Positions 8,778 to 16,890 are shown, counted from the first letter of the stretch. The stretch: 64,000 nt of DNA from Flavobacterium fluviale (GCF_003312915.1 NZ_CP030261.1:4216001-4280000); one strand, 5' to 3'. Made by a program: numbers and translations. The notes: a model not told the origin generated them from the letters alone.

Positions 8778-8972
8778 ATGAACCTAAAAAGATTTTTCGG
8801 AGGATTATTGACAATCCTAGGAATAGTAGGACTTATATATACTGCGGTAATTTTCGCAGGCACGTCTGGAGAAACCAGAGATATCAAATCATTAATTATC
8901 TACGGTATACTAGGAATCGTTTTTTTTATGTCAGGAATCAGTTTGGTTCGTGCGACAAAAGACGAAGCTTAG
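8778..8972 (+). CDS. small two-helix membrane protein
   Basis: The 64-residue product has two hydrophobic segments (about residues 6-27 and 40-57) joined by a charged loop (GETRDIK), so it is an inner-membrane hairpin protein. Small proteins of this kind are common in Flavobacterium, and I know no function for them. A -7 box in front and a hairpin repeat behind support it as a real, monocistronic gene. A longer frame at 8750 in another phase overlaps it, but reads as a shadow. Confidence 0.65.
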   Translation: MNLKRFFGGLLTILGIVGLIYTAVIFAGTSGETRDIKSLIIYGILGIVFFMSGISLVRATKDEA

Positions 8973-8990
8973 TTTTCTTTTAAAGCAGCA

Positions 8991-9062
8991 AAGGTTCAGA
9001 GGTGCAAAGGTTCAAAGGCTTTAAAAACTTTGTGCCTTTGTAACTCTGAACCTTTGAACCTT
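8991..9062. repeat. AAGGTTCA-type inverted repeat, possible terminator
   Basis: The left arm (8991-9010) and right arm (9035-9054) pair over 18 of 20 positions and are built from the words AAGGTTCA and CAAAGG. A half copy lies at 39731-39765. It fills the gap between convergent genes. Confidence 0.75.
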
Positions 9063-9069
9063 AAAAAGG

Positions 9070-10320
9070 CTACTCTTCTAAAACTGGATCGAGATCCAAT
9101 TCTGTAAAATCTCTTTCAGTTTTCGAAATTACAATTGTAGCAACTGTATTTCCTATAAGATTGGTGATCGCACGTGCTTCACTCATAAATTTATCAACTC
9201 CCAATAAAAAGGCCAAACCTTCAACGGGAATTTTATGAAGCGCCGTTAATGTAGATGCTAGAACAATAAATCCGCTTCCAGTAACTCCTGCAGCGCCTTT
9301 TGATGTAATCATTAGAATTCCGATGACAGTGAGGATTTCAAAAAAACTCAAATGTACATCGTAGAGCTGCGCTAAGAAAATTACTGACATTGAAAGATAA
9401 ATCGAAGTTCCATCAAGATTGAAAGAATATCCAGTTGGAATTACTAATCCTACAACCGATTTACTGCACCCCATTCTTTCTAGTTTTACCATAATACTCG
9501 GCAAAGCAGCTTCTGATGAGGAAGTTCCTAAAACCAGTAAAAGTTCTTCTTTTATATATTTTAAAATCGAAAGAATACTGATTTTGTAGTATCGCAGGAT
9601 ACTTCCTAAAATTAAAAATACAAAAAGCGCCATAGTTAAATACACACAAAGCATTAATTTCCCAAGCGGAATTAAAGTTTCTAATCCGAATTTTCCAATT
9701 GTGTATGCCATCCCGCCAAATGCACCAATTGGCGCTAAATACATTACATATTTTAAACAGGTAAAAACAACTTTGGAAAAACGCTCTAAGACCAGAATAG
9801 TTTGTTCTCTTTTTTTATAAAAGTTCAGGACAATTCCACAAATAATTGCTGCCAGCAAAACCTGCAGCGTAAAATTGGAAAAGAAAAACTGAAGCCACGA
9901 AAAGTTCTCTGCACTGGCATTTGTATATTGACTTGCATCTCCTAGAGTCAATCCCGATTTATCAATTTTTCCCGGTTGAAATAAATAAGCAACAGCAACG
10001 CCAATTGCCAAAGCGACTGTAGAAACAACTTCAAAATATGCAAGGGCTTTAATACCAATTCGACCCACTTTCTTTAAATTTCCCATTCCAGAAATTCCCA
10101 AAACAATCGTCAGGAAAATAATCGGACCGATAAAAAGCTTGATAAGATCAACGAATCTTTTGCCCAAAACTTCCATTTTCATACCATTTTCCGGCGAAAA
10201 ATGTCCGAGCAGGATACCCGCGATAATTGCAATTAAAACCCAAAAAGTCAAATTGGTAATTACAGCACGGAAAAGATTTTTCTTAGTTTTGGAAGAGGGA
10301 TTTGGAGTAGAAATATTCAT
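9070..10320 (-). CDS. dicarboxylate/amino acid:cation symporter (DAACS family, GltP/DctA type)
   Basis: The 416-residue inner-membrane protein shows the family hallmarks in order: the serine-rich re-entrant loop (SSSEAALPSIM), the TM7 motif (NLDGTSIYLSM), the second re-entrant loop (KGAAGVTGSGF) and the TM8 motif (NLIGNTVATIVIS). It should import glutamate, aspartate or C4-dicarboxylates with protons or sodium. The exact substrate cannot be read from the sequence. The length is normal for the family. It is transcribed alone on the minus strand, between a hairpin repeat and the RNase P RNA gene, which has its own promoter. Confidence 0.9.
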   Translation of the reverse strand: MNISTPNPSSKTKKNLFRAVITNLTFWVLIAIIAGILLGHFSPENGMKMEVLGKRFVDLIKLFIGPIIFLTIVLGISGMGNLKKVGRIGIKALAYFEVVSTVALAIGVAVAYLFQPGKIDKSGLTLGDASQYTNASAENFSWLQFFFSNFTLQVLLAAIICGIVLNFYKKREQTILVLERFSKVVFTCLKYVMYLAPIGAFGGMAYTIGKFGLETLIPLGKLMLCVYLTMALFVFLILGSILRYYKISILSILKYIKEELLLVLGTSSSEAALPSIMVKLERMGCSKSVVGLVIPTGYSFNLDGTSIYLSMSVIFLAQLYDVHLSFFEILTVIGILMITSKGAAGVTGSGFIVLASTLTALHKIPVEGLAFLLGVDKFMSEARAITNLIGNTVATIVISKTERDFTELDLDPVLEE

Positions 10321-10358
10321 GAAGCAGGTTTAGATAGTTTCACAAATATATAAAAAAT

Positions 10359-10691
10359 GCAGACCTATAAGCCGGATTCTGTTCTTGTCTCATTTTGCAG
10401 CGAGACAATACCTTATCATTTATCTAGATTCCGAATTACTTCGGAACTCAAGCTACCTACCCTTCAGCAACGGACGAGAAGCCCTTAAATGCTGATATAC
10501 TTGGTATTTCACCGCATAGAGTTTACCTGTTTTCACTACAGCATTACCTGTACATACTTTCTGCTGCACTTGTCCTAATCCCGATCCCGAGACTTCGGGA
10601 CGAGACCGACGGGTGTTACCCGCTATGCTTCTCTGTGGTGTCCGGACTTTCCTCCCTCCCAATAAATTGGAACGACGATAAGGCGGTCTGC
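10359..10691 (-). ncRNA. rnpB: RNase P RNA
   Basis: The minus strand encodes the catalytic RNA of RNase P, which trims the 5' ends of tRNA precursors. The 3' part contains the conserved ACAGAATCCGGCTTAT segment, and the 5' and 3' ends (GCAGACC with GGTCTGC) form the 7-bp P1 helix. Internal conserved parts (GGAGGAAAGTCCGGAC near the 5' end) match bacterial type A RNase P. Open frames across it are spurious. Confidence 0.96.
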
Positions 10692-10695
10692 GCGG

Positions 10696-10703
10696 CAAAA
10701 GTA
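10696..10703 (-). promoter_or_regulatory. -7 box (TACTTTTG) of rnpB
   Basis: On the minus strand TACTTTTG fits TAnnTTTG and lies about 5 bases before the P1 helix, as expected for a -7 element. The -33 region is not clear. Confidence 0.6.
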
Positions 10704-10818
10704 CAATTTTATCACTTAACTATATTGGTTTTAAATTTCCGATTTTATGAGTTTTAGCATAACTTTTTAATTTTAAAATAGTTATCTTTAAAAATCTATA
10801 ATTTTAAATTCAGTTATC

Positions 10819-11112
10819 ATGAAAAGAATGTATCATTACGCAACTGTCTCAAAGGCTTTAGATCAATTGAATGAAAAAGGATTTACCTGCGATTTTAATC
10901 GAAATGCAGACATGATTAAAAAGAATCCTGAGAAATTTGAAATTGTTCATGTGTATCGATACGAAGGGGAATCAGACCCTGCGGATGAGGCAGTTGTATA
11001 CGGAATTAAATCTACGAGTGGTAAAAAGGGCGTGTATGTAGCTGGCTTTTCAGCCGATTCAGATCAGGAAACAGCTAAATTTTTATTTGATTTAAGTATT
11101 AGAGGAAGGTAA
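10819..11112 (+). CDS. conserved small cytosolic protein of Bacteroidetes
   Basis: The 97-residue soluble product belongs to a small conserved family in Bacteroidetes whose members are often carried in databases under the name phosphoribosylpyrophosphate synthetase, although there is no PRPP synthetase domain. Seen here are the N-terminal motif YHYATVSKALDQLNEKGF, the central VYRYEGESDPADEAVVYGI and the C-terminal segment GVYVAGFSAD. The function is unknown to me. It is a single gene with no partner. The -7 region is AT-rich and shows only a weak TATCTTTA element. Confidence 0.75.
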   Translation: MKRMYHYATVSKALDQLNEKGFTCDFNRNADMIKKNPEKFEIVHVYRYEGESDPADEAVVYGIKSTSGKKGVYVAGFSADSDQETAKFLFDLSIRGR

Positions 11113-11126
11113 TTGTATTGAACTTA

Positions 11127-11201
11127 GTCATTTCGACGAAAAACAAATCACGCTAAAAATACTGTAAAGTTTAAATGCGATTTCTCTTTCGTCGAAGTGA
11201 C
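11127..11201. repeat. GTCATTTCGA-type inverted repeat
   Basis: GTCATTTCGACGAAA (left) pairs imperfectly with TTTCGTCGAAGTGAC (right) around a central ATC/GAT stretch. It is a relative of the long inverted repeat at 39839-39940 and of 37914-37984. Confidence 0.7.
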
Positions 11202-11256
11202 ATAAAATGAAGAAGTTTGTCTGAAGATAATTTGACTTTAGAATAGCATAACACAT

Positions 11257-11287
11257 AAAAAAAGCCCGTCTATAAAACGGACTTTTA
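11257..11287 (-). terminator. terminator of the BON/LysM operon
   Basis: On the minus strand AAGTCCGT pairs with ACGGGCTT (one G-U pair) around a 7-base loop and runs into a T tract. Confidence 0.8.
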
Positions 11288-11306
11288 AACAGCAGCGTAA
11301 ATTAAT

Positions 11307-11681
11307 TTATGCCGTTGGTATTTTCAATTTCCAACCAGGCTGAATCAAGTCTGGATTTGAAATAACATCTTTATTAGCTTCAAAGATGGTTTGCCATGAA
11401 ACTCCAAATTCTTTTCCGATTTTCGAAAGAGAATCTCCGCTTTTCACCGTATAATCTGTTGTTGCTCCTTCCGCAACTTCGATATTCATTACAACATCTG
11501 CCGATCTGTAATCTGGATCTATTTTATTATAAGCATCCCACAGTTTTTCTTTATCTGCCGCCGATTTTGCTTTACCATCAATGTACAAAACATTATCTTG
11601 TTCTCTTACCTGCAAATTGGCAATTCCTAATTCTCCCGCCAAATCTGTCACATCTCTATATTTATCTTGTAAACTCATCAT
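11307..11681 (-). CDS. BON-LysM protein (Kbp/YgaU-like)
   Basis: The 124-residue protein has an N-terminal BON domain (about 15-75) and a C-terminal LysM domain (about 78-122: TVKSGDSLSKIGKEFGVSW, then IQPGWKLKIP). This architecture is that of E. coli Kbp (YgaU), a potassium-binding, osmotic-stress protein. There is no signal peptide, so it is probably cytoplasmic. The start could be either of two adjacent ATGs. It lies 3 bases after a BON-domain lipoprotein gene, so the two are co-transcribed. The potassium role is by family analogy only. Confidence 0.8.
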   Translation of the reverse strand: MMSLQDKYRDVTDLAGELGIANLQVREQDNVLYIDGKAKSAADKEKLWDAYNKIDPDYRSADVVMNIEVAEGATTDYTVKSGDSLSKIGKEFGVSWQTIFEANKDVISNPDLIQPGWKLKIPTA

Positions 11682-11684
11682 GAC

Positions 11685-12164
11685 TTATTTAATGATTAAT
11701 TTGTTATCAACTTTTTTGGGTTTCAATTCCTGAATGCTTTGCATTAAAGGCTGTAGTTTATCTCTTTTAATTTCTCCAGAAAGTGTTACAACGCCTCCTA
11801 CAACCGTAGCACTTACTCCATCATAAGCATCTACCACTTTATGAATGGATTTATCTAGCTCTGTATCCGGATTAATGACAACGGCTTCTGCTGCAGGTTC
11901 TTGATTGGCTCTCGCAATTTCGCAGGTGTTTACTACAGATTTTACACCCTTAGTTGCTCTTACACTTTTTTCAATATTTTTTTTGAAGATTTCGTCGTCG
12001 CAGGTTCCTGTTATTGTCGCCACTCCGTCATGTACTGTAACTTGTATATTTGGCGTGTCGCTTAATTTTTCGCTGATTGCTTTTTCTATATCTGCATCTT
12101 TAGGTGCGCATGCCGCAAGTGAAACAAAAAGACCGATTCCCAATAAAATTGATTTGATTTTCAT
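11685..12164 (-). CDS. lipoprotein with two BON domains
   Basis: The 159-residue product has a lipoprotein signal peptide (LFVSLAAC, cysteine at about residue 19) followed by two BON domains (about 27-80: HDGVATITGTCDDE; about 100-158: VVGGVVTLSGEIKRD). BON domains bind membranes or peptidoglycan-associated partners; the relative in E. coli is OsmY/DolP. It should sit at the inner face of the outer membrane or the periplasm. It is first in an operon with the BON-LysM gene, which suggests a joint envelope-stress role; this is inference. Confidence 0.8.
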   Translation of the reverse strand: MKIKSILLGIGLFVSLAACAPKDADIEKAISEKLSDTPNIQVTVHDGVATITGTCDDEIFKKNIEKSVRATKGVKSVVNTCEIARANQEPAAEAVVINPDTELDKSIHKVVDAYDGVSATVVGGVVTLSGEIKRDKLQPLMQSIQELKPKKVDNKLIIK

Positions 12165-12283
12165 AATAATAATGTTTTAATAATTAACTATCTAAAATTA
12201 AACACTTTAAAAACTAAAACATTATAGGATATACAGATGGGTTTTATATTTTTTCCAGTAAGAATAAAAGTATATAACTACGA

Positions 12284-13432
12284 TTAAGAACAATCCCAGT
12301 AACTTTCAATACTTTTTTCTCCACAATGAGTACATATATAATAGTAAATATTTCCAGCATCTCCAATCATAATTCCAAGATCAGCCTTCTTAGGAAAATC
12401 ACTTGAGAGTTGAAATAAAAACTCTTTAATTCTTCCACAATTACACTTTGGATAATAAGATGATTGTGTAAAACTCGGATACCCTCCAATTTTTGTGTAA
12501 GATTTAGTAACATATTTTTCTATGCTCTCATCTAATAAACTTTCTTTTAAATTACTATCAAGCTTTGCCCAATCAGTACTCTTATAATCATCAAATTTTG
12601 GATAATCAGAAGTTACTAAAGACTTTAAATAACAATCGGGAACCTCTGGTTCTATAAGATCTCCCACATTTTTAAGTTTTATTAACACTTTATTTTTTTT
12701 GCAGTCTACTTTTGAGTAATAATGAAACATCTTTTGATCATAACGATCAGAAAAGGACTCATTACAATTATAATTAGGACAGCGAAAAAGTTGAAAAATA
12801 TTAGCATCTACAGGAAAATAAAATTCCGGAAAATCTTTCTTATAAAGTTGAAAAACAAAATTTAAAGAACTTTTACAAATATCACATTTTGGATATTCTG
12901 AAAAAGATTCCATATTTGGATATCCTCCAAATTTACTTTCTTTCCAACTTATTTCACGGTGCAGGTTACGTGACTGTAGCAAAACTGTACTTTTTTTATA
13001 TTTTTCTATTATAGCGTACATAGAATCTTTACTTACAATTTTATTAGATTCGACGGATTGATTTGTCAGTTGGTAATCTTGATAAAGTGAAATCTCAGAC
13101 GAATCCGACAATTCAGCTTGAAATTTTGTGTAATAATTTGTTCCATAAAGAATTACAGCAAGTAAAGGAAAAATTAGAATCTTCGTAAGATATCGTACGC
13201 GTTCTCTATTTACATTTTTATTATGACTTTCGAACATAGAAGTCTGATTCTTTATTAGTAAATGAACTAATATCCCAATCATTAAAATCAAAACTCCTAA
13301 AATAACATGGTAAAAAGTTACTGCCATACCAAGACCATGATTCATTTTATAATCATAAATCCAATAGACCAGTAGTAATATTGATACAAATCGAATTGTT
13401 TCAGTAAGCTTTATTATTTCTTTGCCTTCCAT
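12284..13432 (-). CDS. membrane-anchored protein with two YwqG/DUF1963-like modules
   Basis: The 382-residue product starts with three or so hydrophobic segments within the first 105 residues and continues as a soluble domain. Two related modules can be seen: FGGYPNMESF...YPKCDICKSSLNFVFQL (about 165-240) and IGGYPSFTQSSYYPKCNC...EFLFQLSSD...YWDCS (about 315-382). The second closely resembles the end of YwqG/DUF1963 proteins, which carry a GGYPxFTQ motif, a LLFQIDSD motif and a terminal WDC. Both modules have added CxxC or CxC pairs that could bind zinc. Function unknown. The gene is AT-rich and isolated, which suggests accessory DNA. Confidence 0.6.
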   Translation of the reverse strand: MEGKEIIKLTETIRFVSILLLVYWIYDYKMNHGLGMAVTFYHVILGVLILMIGILVHLLIKNQTSMFESHNKNVNRERVRYLTKILIFPLLAVILYGTNYYTKFQAELSDSSEISLYQDYQLTNQSVESNKIVSKDSMYAIIEKYKKSTVLLQSRNLHREISWKESKFGGYPNMESFSEYPKCDICKSSLNFVFQLYKKDFPEFYFPVDANIFQLFRCPNYNCNESFSDRYDQKMFHYYSKVDCKKNKVLIKLKNVGDLIEPEVPDCYLKSLVTSDYPKFDDYKSTDWAKLDSNLKESLLDESIEKYVTKSYTKIGGYPSFTQSSYYPKCNCGRIKEFLFQLSSDFPKKADLGIMIGDAGNIYYYICTHCGEKSIESYWDCS

Positions 13433-13600
13433 TAATTTTTAAAATTTATCTGGCAACAAAAATAGTAAACTTTTTACTACAAAAAATGTGTTTGTAATTT
13501 TTAGATTAAAGTTCAACTATCACTTTTTTAAGAAAAAACACCCTTACTAACTCAAACTCAATCCACTTAAAAAACCTTTAAAAGTTTTATGATTTTCAGA

Positions 13601-13632
13601 TTTGTGATTTGGTAATTTTCAGCCTATATTTG
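13601..13632 (+). promoter_or_regulatory. dnaX promoter (TTTG, 20 bases, TATATTTG)
   Basis: TTTG at 13601-13604 and TATATTTG at 13625-13632 are spaced by 20 bases, a full match to the Bacteroidetes -33/-7 consensus. The ATG follows 20 bases later. Confidence 0.8.
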
Positions 13633-13652
13633 CTATCGAATAAAAACAGAAT

Positions 13653-14738
13653 ATGGAACAATTTGTAGTATCGGCTCGTAAATACCGCCCGCAGACCTTT
13701 AAGGATGTTGTGGGGCAAAAAGCCATTACCAACACTTTGTTGAATGCTATTGACAGCAATCACCTTGCTTCTGCCCTTTTGTTCACCGGACCTCGTGGAG
13801 TTGGAAAAACTACCTGCGCACGTATTTTGGCCCGTAAAATAAACCAGCCTGGATATGACGATCCGAATGAAGATTTTGCTTTTAACGTTTTTGAGTTAGA
13901 TGCTGCTTCAAACAACTCGGTTGATGACATTCGAAGCTTGATTGATCAGGTTCGAATCCCGCCGCAAACTGGACAGTACAAAGTATATATTATTGACGAG
14001 GTTCATATGTTGTCTTCGGCTGCTTTTAATGCTTTTCTTAAAACATTAGAAGAACCGCCAAAACATGCTATTTTCATTTTAGCGACAACAGAAAAACATA
14101 AAATCATCCCGACGATTTTATCGCGCTGCCAGATTTTTGATTTCAAAAGAATTACGGTAAAAGACGCTAAGGAACATTTGGCTGAAGTTGCTAAAAGTCA
14201 GGGAATCAATTTTGAAGACGATGCACTGCACATTATTGCTCAAAAAGCAGACGGTGCAATGCGTGACGCTTTATCTATTTTTGACCGTGTAGTTTCGTAC
14301 TGCGGTACAAATTTAACACGTCAGGCTGTAACTGAAAACCTAAACGTTTTAGATTACGAAACCTACATTTCGATTACCGATTTGATTTTAGAAAATAAAA
14401 TTCCAGATCTTTTAATTGCATACAACGATATTCTGGCAAAAGGTTTTGACGGACATCATTTTATTGCTGGATTAGCTTCGCATTTTAGAGATTTATTAGT
14501 CAGCAAAACTCCTTCAACTATTGCTTTATTAGAAGTTGGGGAACAAGCACAACAAATGTACGCTGTTCAATCTCAAAAATGTTCTCAAGAATTTTTATTG
14601 AAAGGAATTGACATTGCAAATGACTGCGATTTAAAATACAAATTGAGTCAGAATCAGCGCCTTTTGGTTGAATTATGTTTGATGCAATTGGCCTCTATCA
14701 ACTTTGATGGAGAAAAAAAAAAGTTGAGCAATTCATAA
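13653..14738 (+). CDS. dnaX: DNA polymerase III subunit gamma (short, in-frame form of DnaX)
   Basis: The 361-residue product is the clamp-loader ATPase: Walker A GPRGVGKT (46-53), Walker B YIIDEVHM (112-119) and the SRC motif (157-159), followed by the AAA+ lid and oligomerisation domain. It loads the beta clamp at the replication fork. The zinc-binding cysteines that DnaX usually has between Walker A and Walker B are absent. The frame ends 16 bases after a run of ten A. In the -1 frame the sequence continues without stop to 15430, giving a 592-residue tau-like form. Programmed slippage, as known for dnaX in E. coli and Thermus, or a sequencing error are both possible. Confidence 0.88.
   Translation: MEQFVVSARKYRPQTFKDVVGQKAITNTLLNAIDSNHLASALLFTGPRGVGKTTCARILARKINQPGYDDPNEDFAFNVFELDAASNNSVDDIRSLIDQVRIPPQTGQYKVYIIDEVHMLSSAAFNAFLKTLEEPPKHAIFILATTEKHKIIPTILSRCQIFDFKRITVKDAKEHLAEVAKSQGINFEDDALHIIAQKADGAMRDALSIFDRVVSYCGTNLTRQAVTENLNVLDYETYISITDLILENKIPDLLIAYNDILAKGFDGHHFIAGLASHFRDLLVSKTPSTIALLEVGEQAQQMYAVQSQKCSQEFLLKGIDIANDCDLKYKLSQNQRLLVELCLMQLASINFDGEKKKLSNS
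14713..14723 (+). other. A10-G slippery site in dnaX
   Basis: Ten A followed by G, read in frame as GAA AAA AAA AAG. It contains the A AAA AAG heptamer used for -1 frameshifting in E. coli dnaX, and is long enough for transcriptional slippage as in Thermus. The in-frame stop TAA is at 14736-14738. No strong stimulatory stem-loop is seen downstream. Confidence 0.6.
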
Positions 14739-15430
14739 TTCCGCCTACTTATTATAAAAATGGAAGCTTCTCGATAACTGAAGTTAAAACTCCAAATTTA
14801 AAATCCCAAATTCCAAATACGGAAGGAAAAATCAATATTAGTGCCAATCAAAATGGCAGTGAAAACGATAATTCTAACGTTCAGAAAACTGAAACTATTA
14901 CGCCAGCAGCGGAAGCTCCGAAAGTTCAAACCCCAGAAGCTCCAAAAACTGAAAACAGTAATACCCCAAAAGTTTCTGCATTTTCTCTGGCAAGTATCCG
15001 CAAGAAAAAAGAATTGGAGGCAAGCAGTAAATCTTACGTAAAGCCTTCGTCTGTACTGCCTACTGAGGAATTTACAGAAACTGAAATGTTATTGCATTGG
15101 AATAAATATGCGGAACGTTTGGGTCAAAAAGGTTTCAAGATTATGGAATCTATCCTATTGATCAACGATCCTGTTTTGGACGGAACAAGAATTCTTTATG
15201 AACTGCCAAATGAAGGTTCAAAACTGGAATTTGAGAGTCAGATTAATGGATTATTAGGGCATTTAAAAGGACATTTACATAATCACGATATTACAATTGA
15301 AGTGATCGTAAATGAAAAAGTAGAAGCTAAAAGAAGTTATAATAATCAGGACCGCTACAATCGTTTTGTAGAAATCAATCCAAACATTGAACTTTTGCGT
15401 TCTACATTTGGATTAGATTTAAAAGATTAA
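14723..15430 (+). CDS. dnaX: C-terminal (tau-specific) part of DnaX in the -1 frame
   Basis: This frame has no stop from the A10 run (14713-14722) to 15430 and adds about 235 residues to the first 357. It begins with a disordered linker rich in Pro, Glu, Thr and Lys (TPAAEAPKVQTPEAPKTE) and ends with a folded domain (about the last 130 residues: EMLLHWNKYAERL, ILLINDPVLDGTRILYEL, LELLRSTFGLDLKD-like end). That fits the tau part that contacts the polymerase or helicase. It has no ATG near its beginning, so it is not an independent gene. The linker contains an AAATTCCA-type repeat (14786-14820). Confidence 0.75.
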   Translation, partial: VEQFIIPPTYYKNGSFSITEVKTPNLKSQIPNTEGKINISANQNGSENDNSNVQKTETITPAAEAPKVQTPEAPKTENSNTPKVSAFSLASIRKKKELEASSKSYVKPSSVLPTEEFTETEMLLHWNKYAERLGQKGFKIMESILLINDPVLDGTRILYELPNEGSKLEFESQINGLLGHLKGHLHNHDITIEVIVNEKVEAKRSYNNQDRYNRFVEINPNIELLRSTFGLDLKD

Positions 15431-15445
15431 TTTTATTGTTTCTAC

Positions 15446-16024
15446 TTACAGATTTCGAACTCCGAAATTATAAACTTTTTCAAGCCATTTTTTTCTCTGC
15501 TTTTCTTCAGAACCTTTTATAATTCCGATATAGCTGACTTTTACTGGACTTACTCCACAAAATTCTAAAGTTGATTTTTTAAGCTGATTCACACTTGGTC
15601 TTCCGTACAAAAATCTATAGTACCAGCTCGGCTGATCTAAAGTTGTAATAATGTGCGCTGTTTTACCTTTTAGTAATTTATCCCACCAAACCGAATTTTC
15701 TCTGTACTGAAAAGCCATTCTAGGAAGAAATAATCGATCGATAAAACCTTTTGTAATAGCGGGGAGTCCGCCCCACCAAACGGGATGTACCCAAACCAAA
15801 TGATCTGCTCTTTTGATTTTCTCCCAAGATTCTACTAAATCCGGTTCTAACTCGGTTCGTTTTTGGTAACCAAATTTTAAATTGGGATTAAAGTTTAGAG
15901 ATGCAACTGTAATGCTTTCTATTATAACACCAGAAGTTTCGGCACCTTTTTTATAGGATTCTGCAATGCCAAAATTAAAGCTGTCAGGGTTTGGATGTCC
16001 GTTTATAATCAGTATTTTTTTCAT
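15446..16024 (-). CDS. flavodoxin-fold NAD(P)H:quinone oxidoreductase
   Basis: The 192-residue soluble product has the Flavodoxin_2 fold: MKKILIINGHPNPDSFN at the N-terminus binds the FMN or FAD phosphate, HPVWWGGLPAITKGF (about 80-95) lies over the isoalloxazine ring, and a helix with LPRMAF follows. Members of this family (MdaB, KefF, NQO types) carry out two-electron reduction of quinones. The particular substrate is not known. It is convergent with dnaX, and no gene partner is adjacent on the same strand. Confidence 0.82.
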   Translation of the reverse strand: MKKILIINGHPNPDSFNFGIAESYKKGAETSGVIIESITVASLNFNPNLKFGYQKRTELEPDLVESWEKIKRADHLVWVHPVWWGGLPAITKGFIDRLFLPRMAFQYRENSVWWDKLLKGKTAHIITTLDQPSWYYRFLYGRPSVNQLKKSTLEFCGVSPVKVSYIGIIKGSEEKQRKKWLEKVYNFGVRNL

Positions 16025-16107
16025 AAAGTTCTTTTTTCAAAAATACTATTCGAATTATTTCTTCTACTGGACAAATGTCCTGAAAGCGCCTCAAATTACT
16101 CATTTAA

Positions 16108-16212
16108 TTTTTCTCGCAGATTTTGGAGATCAAGCAGATTTTTAGGACTGTTAGAGATTTCGAAAATTTTTATCTGAATAAAAGATTGAAAATTTGCTTA
16201 ATCTGCAAGATG
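16108..16212. repeat. CGCAGAT-type degenerate inverted repeat
   Basis: It starts with TTTCTCGCAGATTTTGGAG and ends with TTTGCTTAATCTGCAAG; the arms pair through AGCAGATTTT and AAAATTTGCT. It is a diverged copy of the element at 5832-5913. Confidence 0.6.
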
Positions 16213-16230
16213 TGAATGAAACAAAAAAAA

Positions 16231-16791
16231 TTATATCGCCGCTTTCCTGATTCGGCTTAAATGTCTTGGAGTTACTCCTAAATAGGAGGCCAAATATTGC
16301 AACGGAATTAACTCAAGATATTTTTTCTGATTTTTATAAAGCTCTTCATAACGTTGTGCTCCAGATAATTTCTGAAAAGAAATCATTCTCCTTTGAAGGT
16401 TCACAAACTCTATTTCTGTTAGCTTCCTTCCTGTTTCCTGCCAATTGAATCCTGACTTATATAATTCTTCTAGTCCTTTTCGATCTAGAACCTGTACTTC
16501 TGTATCTACTAAAGCCTGAATACTTTCTTCTGCCATTCGTTCTGTTATAAAACTTGCAAAAGAAGCCATAAATTCATTTTCAAAGGCAAAACAGTTGGTG
16601 ATTTCATCACCTTTATGGTTTAAAAAAAAGGAACGTAAAATTCCTTTTTTTATAAACACTATTTCATTACAAACTTGATTTTCAGTCAATAAAAGTTCTC
16701 CTTTTTTAAGAGTACGAAAAGTTATTAAATCATCTAAAAGATTCAATTCTTCTAGAGAAAAATCTTGAATGGATTGAAAAACAGATTTCAT
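16231..16791 (-). CDS. Crp/Fnr-family transcriptional regulator
   Basis: The product from the ATG at 16791 has 186 residues: an N-terminal cyclic-nucleotide-binding-type beta-roll (about 15-115, with KKGELLLTENQVCNEIVFI and GILRSFF) and a C-terminal helix-turn-helix (YLASYLGVTPRHLSRIRK). A longer frame begins with TTG at 16818 and is less likely. Regulators of this short Bacteroidetes type often control stress or redox genes and lack clear cAMP-contact residues. The adjacent, same-strand quinone oxidoreductase gene could be its target, as the pair is separated only by a repeat; this is inference. Confidence 0.85.
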   Translation of the reverse strand: MKSVFQSIQDFSLEELNLLDDLITFRTLKKGELLLTENQVCNEIVFIKKGILRSFFLNHKGDEITNCFAFENEFMASFASFITERMAEESIQALVDTEVQVLDRKGLEELYKSGFNWQETGRKLTEIEFVNLQRRMISFQKLSGAQRYEELYKNQKKYLELIPLQYLASYLGVTPRHLSRIRKAAI

Positions 16792-16890
16792 TGTTTCGTT
16801 TTGCTGTGGATTGCACAAATTTTATCGAATTATTTTTTAAATTTTTTGATCTTAAAATGATTGTCAATTCAAGAAAGTCGCGGCAGAAAA

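Noticed and set aside
8750..8983. 77-codon frame overlapping the small membrane protein gene
   Set aside because: It begins at the -7 box and has an unnatural Arg/Asn/Tyr-rich composition; the 64-residue frame fits a membrane protein.
10453..10698. Open frame of 81 codons on the minus strand
   Set aside because: It lies entirely within the RNase P RNA region and reads as Arg/Pro-rich nonsense.
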